Positions 6,687-8,844 of a stretch of 8,844 nucleotides of DNA are shown in pieces (the first letter of the stretch is position 1; the number at the start of each line of letters is the position of its first letter). The notes beneath the pieces are model-generated. The model saw only the letters and a list, made by a program, of their open reading frames with translations, had not been told where the DNA came from and made no database searches. A program made the translations under genes and the position numbers. Source of the DNA: an uncultured Gammaproteobacteria bacterium (GTDB lineage: Bacteria; Pseudomonadota; Gammaproteobacteria; Pseudomonadales; UBA5518); contig CAIXOY010000228.1 of the NCBI GenBank assembly GCA_903921135.1, positions 1-8,844 on the forward strand. Reading direction: 5' to 3'.

Positions 6687-8312
6687 GTGACAATCGAGTT
6701 TTTCGGCAGACGTCTCTCCGGCCCGTTCACCATCCCCTCGGGCATCGTGACCTGCGCCCCCTCGATCATCCAGTACTTCCTCGACCACGTGCCCGAGGTG
6801 GGCATCATCACCACCAAGAGCATCGGCATGGCACCGCGGACGGGCAACCGCGAACCGGTGCTGAGCCAGTACGCGCCGGGCTGCTTCGTGAACGCGGTGG
6901 GCCTCACCAACCCCGGCGCCGAGCGCTCCGCAGAAGCCCTCTCGCAACTGCGCGTACCCGATGACCGCTTCCTGCTCACCTCGATCTTCGGCGGCAGCCT
7001 CGAAGAGTTCGTCGAGGTCGCGCGCATCCTTGCGCCCTACTCCCACGGACTGGAACTGAATCTCTCCTGCCCCCACGCCAAGGGCTACGGCATGGCGATG
7101 GGACAAGACCCGGAGCTCGTGCGCGCCATCACGCGCGCCGTGAAGTCCGTGGTGAACATCCCCGTCATCCCCAAACTCACGCCGAACACGCCCGACATCG
7201 CCGCCATCGCGCGCGCCGCGGTGGAAGGCGGCGCGGACGCCATCTGCGCGATCAACACCCTGGGCCCCGGTTACACCTCCTCTCACGGCAAGCCCGTGCT
7301 CAGCAACGGCGCCGGCGGCATGTCGGGCAAGGGCGTGTTGCCCATCGCTCTCAAATGCGTGCGCGAGATCGCCGCCGCCTGCGACAAGCCGATCATCGGC
7401 TGCGGCGGCATCAGCAGTGCCGAGGATGTGCGCGCCTTCCGCGATGCCGGCGCCACGGTCTTCGGCGTGGGTTCCTCGCTGGTGGGCATGACCTCGGCCG
7501 AGATCGGCGATTACTTCCGCGCGCTCTCCAGTGATCTCGCCTTCGAGACCGACAACGCCGAATCGCAGGTGCGCTACGACATCGACATGCGCTTCCGCCC
7601 CGTCACGCTGGTCGAGAACATCCGCGTGTGCGAGGACATTGCGCTGCTGAAATTCGACCGCCGCATCAACGTACAGGCCGGGGAGTTCGTGTTCCTGTGG
7701 ATTCCCGGTTTGGGCGAGAAGCCTTTCTCTGCCCTCACAGACGACCCCTTCACACTTGCCGTGATAGATGTGGGGCAGTTCACGCACGCGCTGATGTCGC
7801 TCGTGCCGGGCACCGAGGCCTACGTGCGCGGCCCGCACGGCATCCCCGCAACGCCGCCTCAGGATGCGCGCATCGTGTGTGTGGCGGGCGGCACGGGGCT
7901 CGCAGCGGTCTACCAGATCGCGCGGGATTTCGGGAACGCCGAAATCCTTGCCGGCGCGCGCAGCGCCGATCGCCTGTATTTCCTCGATGAGTGCCGTGCC
8001 GTGGCCGATGTGCACGTCGCCACTGACGACGGCAGTGCGGGCTTTGCCGGGCGGGTGACGGAATTGCTGCGCGAGCGACTTGAGGCAGCGTCGGCTGAAG
8101 AGCGTTCGTCGATGGTGTTCTACAACTGCGGCCCGCAGCGCATGGTCGAGGCCGCCGCCACGGTGCAGCGCAAATTCTGCAGCCCGGCGCAGATCTTCAA
8201 CTCGGTGGATTACCTCACGAAATGCGGCGTGGGCATCTGCGGCGCCTGCGCTGCACCCGACGGGCGCAGGCTCTGCGTGGACGGGCCCTTCCTCTGCGAA
8301 CAGGCGGAATGA
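6687..8312 (+). CDS. Class 1B-type dihydroorotate dehydrogenase (PyrD) fused to PyrK-like FAD/NAD/[2Fe-2S] domain
   Basis: 541-aa single chain. Residues about 1-300 are an FMN-binding class 1 DHOD barrel: TKS with K44, N69-AVGLTN, NLSCPH with catalytic Cys C128, PKLTPN with K163, AINT with N190, and phosphate-binding GCGGISSAEDV and GVGSSLV. Residues about 301-541 are PyrK-like: ferredoxin-reductase-type FAD region (KPFSALTDDPFTLAV), NAD motif VAGGTGLAA (399-407), CGPQRM (481-486), and [2Fe-2S] C513-x4-C518-x2-C521-x8-C530. In the usual two-subunit enzyme this module passes electrons from dihydroorotate through FMN, FeS and FAD to NAD+ in pyrimidine synthesis. Here both are one polypeptide. 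Start GTG 6687 has AGGA 9 bases upstream. The SCPH loop and GQDPELVR also resemble dihydropyrimidine dehydrogenase, so the substrate is not certain. Confidence 0.9.
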   Translation: MTIEFFGRRLSGPFTIPSGIVTCAPSIIQYFLDHVPEVGIITTKSIGMAPRTGNREPVLSQYAPGCFVNAVGLTNPGAERSAEALSQLRVPDDRFLLTSIFGGSLEEFVEVARILAPYSHGLELNLSCPHAKGYGMAMGQDPELVRAITRAVKSVVNIPVIPKLTPNTPDIAAIARAAVEGGADAICAINTLGPGYTSSHGKPVLSNGAGGMSGKGVLPIALKCVREIAAACDKPIIGCGGISSAEDVRAFRDAGATVFGVGSSLVGMTSAEIGDYFRALSSDLAFETDNAESQVRYDIDMRFRPVTLVENIRVCEDIALLKFDRRINVQAGEFVFLWIPGLGEKPFSALTDDPFTLAVIDVGQFTHALMSLVPGTEAYVRGPHGIPATPPQDARIVCVAGGTGLAAVYQIARDFGNAEILAGARSADRLYFLDECRAVADVHVATDDGSAGFAGRVTELLRERLEAASAEERSSMVFYNCGPQRMVEAAATVQRKFCSPAQIFNSVDYLTKCGVGICGACAAPDGRRLCVDGPFLCEQAE

Positions 8313-8844
8313 GCGCGCGCCACACGACACCCCGCGTGTCGGCCGTGCGCGGCGCGCTCTCCACCGTCGCGCTCGTGCTGCTCCTCGGCGGTTGCGCATC
8401 GGCGCCACCTGAACCTGAGCGCCCCGCCGTCAGCTGGGAGCAGACCTTCGAATACCCCGTGCGCTTCCAGCGCATCATCGACGAGCAACTGCTGGTGGTG
8501 GGTACGAGCCGGCATCTGTTCGGACTTGATCCGCGCACGGGCCGCCAGCTCTGGCGCGCGCGCAACGTCTCGGCACGCAGCGACGATGTGGTCGCGGTGC
8601 CCGGTGCGGGCTACCTGCTCGTGATGGATGCCGCCGGCGGTAGCTTCGACGACAGCGACACACACATCCTCGCGATCGACCGCTTCGACGGTGAGATGTT
8701 CTGGGAGTCCGCGCGCATCCCCGGAAAGGTGCAGCAGGCGGTGATCGATCCGGACGCAGGCAGAGTCTATGCCGTGGCCGTGCGCGCACCGCACGGCGAC
8801 GATGCGGGCATGCTCGCAGACCTGCTGCCCGGTAAAGGCATAGG
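8309..8844 (+). CDS. Lipoprotein with PQQ/BamB-like propeller repeats, cut by right edge
   Basis: Runs off the window after 178 complete codons. N-terminal lipoprotein signal: basic MSARHTTPRVSAVRG, hydrophobic ALSTVALVLLLGGC, lipobox LGGC with acylated C29; Ala at +2 favours the outer membrane. The mature part shows propeller W-motif repeats: VGTSRHLFGLDPRTGRQLW and THILAIDRFDGEMFW. This is the pattern of PQQ-like beta-propellers, including the outer-membrane assembly lipoprotein BamB, but the sequence is not clearly BamB and the genome context does not match BamB. The ATG overlaps the preceding stop as ATGA (8309-8312), so it is probably co-translated with the PyrD-PyrK fusion despite a different cell compartment. 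Function unknown; cofactor binding cannot be judged from the visible part. Confidence 0.85.
   Translation, partial: MSARHTTPRVSAVRGALSTVALVLLLGGCASAPPEPERPAVSWEQTFEYPVRFQRIIDEQLLVVGTSRHLFGLDPRTGRQLWRARNVSARSDDVVAVPGAGYLLVMDAAGGSFDDSDTHILAIDRFDGEMFWESARIPGKVQQAVIDPDAGRVYAVAVRAPHGDDAGMLADLLPGKGI

Noticed and set aside
6672..8408. 578-codon open frame on the minus strand opposite the PyrD-PyrK fusion
   Set aside because: Antisense to a gene with conserved catalytic and FeS motifs; low-complexity Arg/His/Gly/Ala content, no domain, and it overlaps the REP-flanked promoter region of the real gene.

Overview
This 8.8 kb window is high-GC, densely coding chromosomal DNA from a proteobacterium, most likely a gammaproteobacterium. 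The evidence is two lipobox lipoproteins, a periplasmic quinohemoprotein, an E. coli-like LtaE, and REP-type palindromes built on a CGGGCCATGCCCGCGAC core. The species cannot be named from the sequence alone. No RNA gene, CRISPR array, insertion sequence or prophage is visible, and no gap without a gene exceeds 180 bases.

Left half, minus strand (5135 down to 1): three genes in a row. First comes a secreted PQQ-propeller/cytochrome c dehydrogenase of 690 aa. Four bases after its stop starts a 721-aa cytoplasmic molybdopterin (bis-MGD) oxidoreductase with one [4Fe-4S] cluster. After a 54-base gap comes a low-specificity L-threonine aldolase (ltaE) that runs off the left edge. The first two are very probably one transcription unit, with strong Shine-Dalgarno sites and a good sigma70-like promoter. 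The 157-base divergent intergenic region also holds an FNR/ANR-like palindrome, TTGAT-CAGG-GTCAA.

Right half, plus strand (5293 to 8844): a 405-aa two-domain lipoprotein of unknown function, then a 176-base intergenic region carrying four REP-like palindromes. Next is a 541-aa enzyme that fuses a class 1B-type dihydroorotate dehydrogenase (PyrD) domain to a PyrK-like FAD/NAD/[2Fe-2S] electron-transfer domain. Overlapping its stop by ATGA is a lipoprotein with PQQ/BamB-like propeller repeats, cut by the right edge.

The points most worth a second look are: the single-chain PyrD-PyrK fusion with a dihydropyrimidine-dehydrogenase-like active-site loop; the PQQ dehydrogenase, in which the vicinal Cys pair, the Ca-binding Asn and the catalytic Asp all appear substituted; its tight coupling to a molybdoenzyme that has no partner subunits; and the FNR-like box upstream of that pair. 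Nothing here is a clear defence, mobile or secondary-metabolite system. The novelty lies in enzyme architecture and gene pairing.
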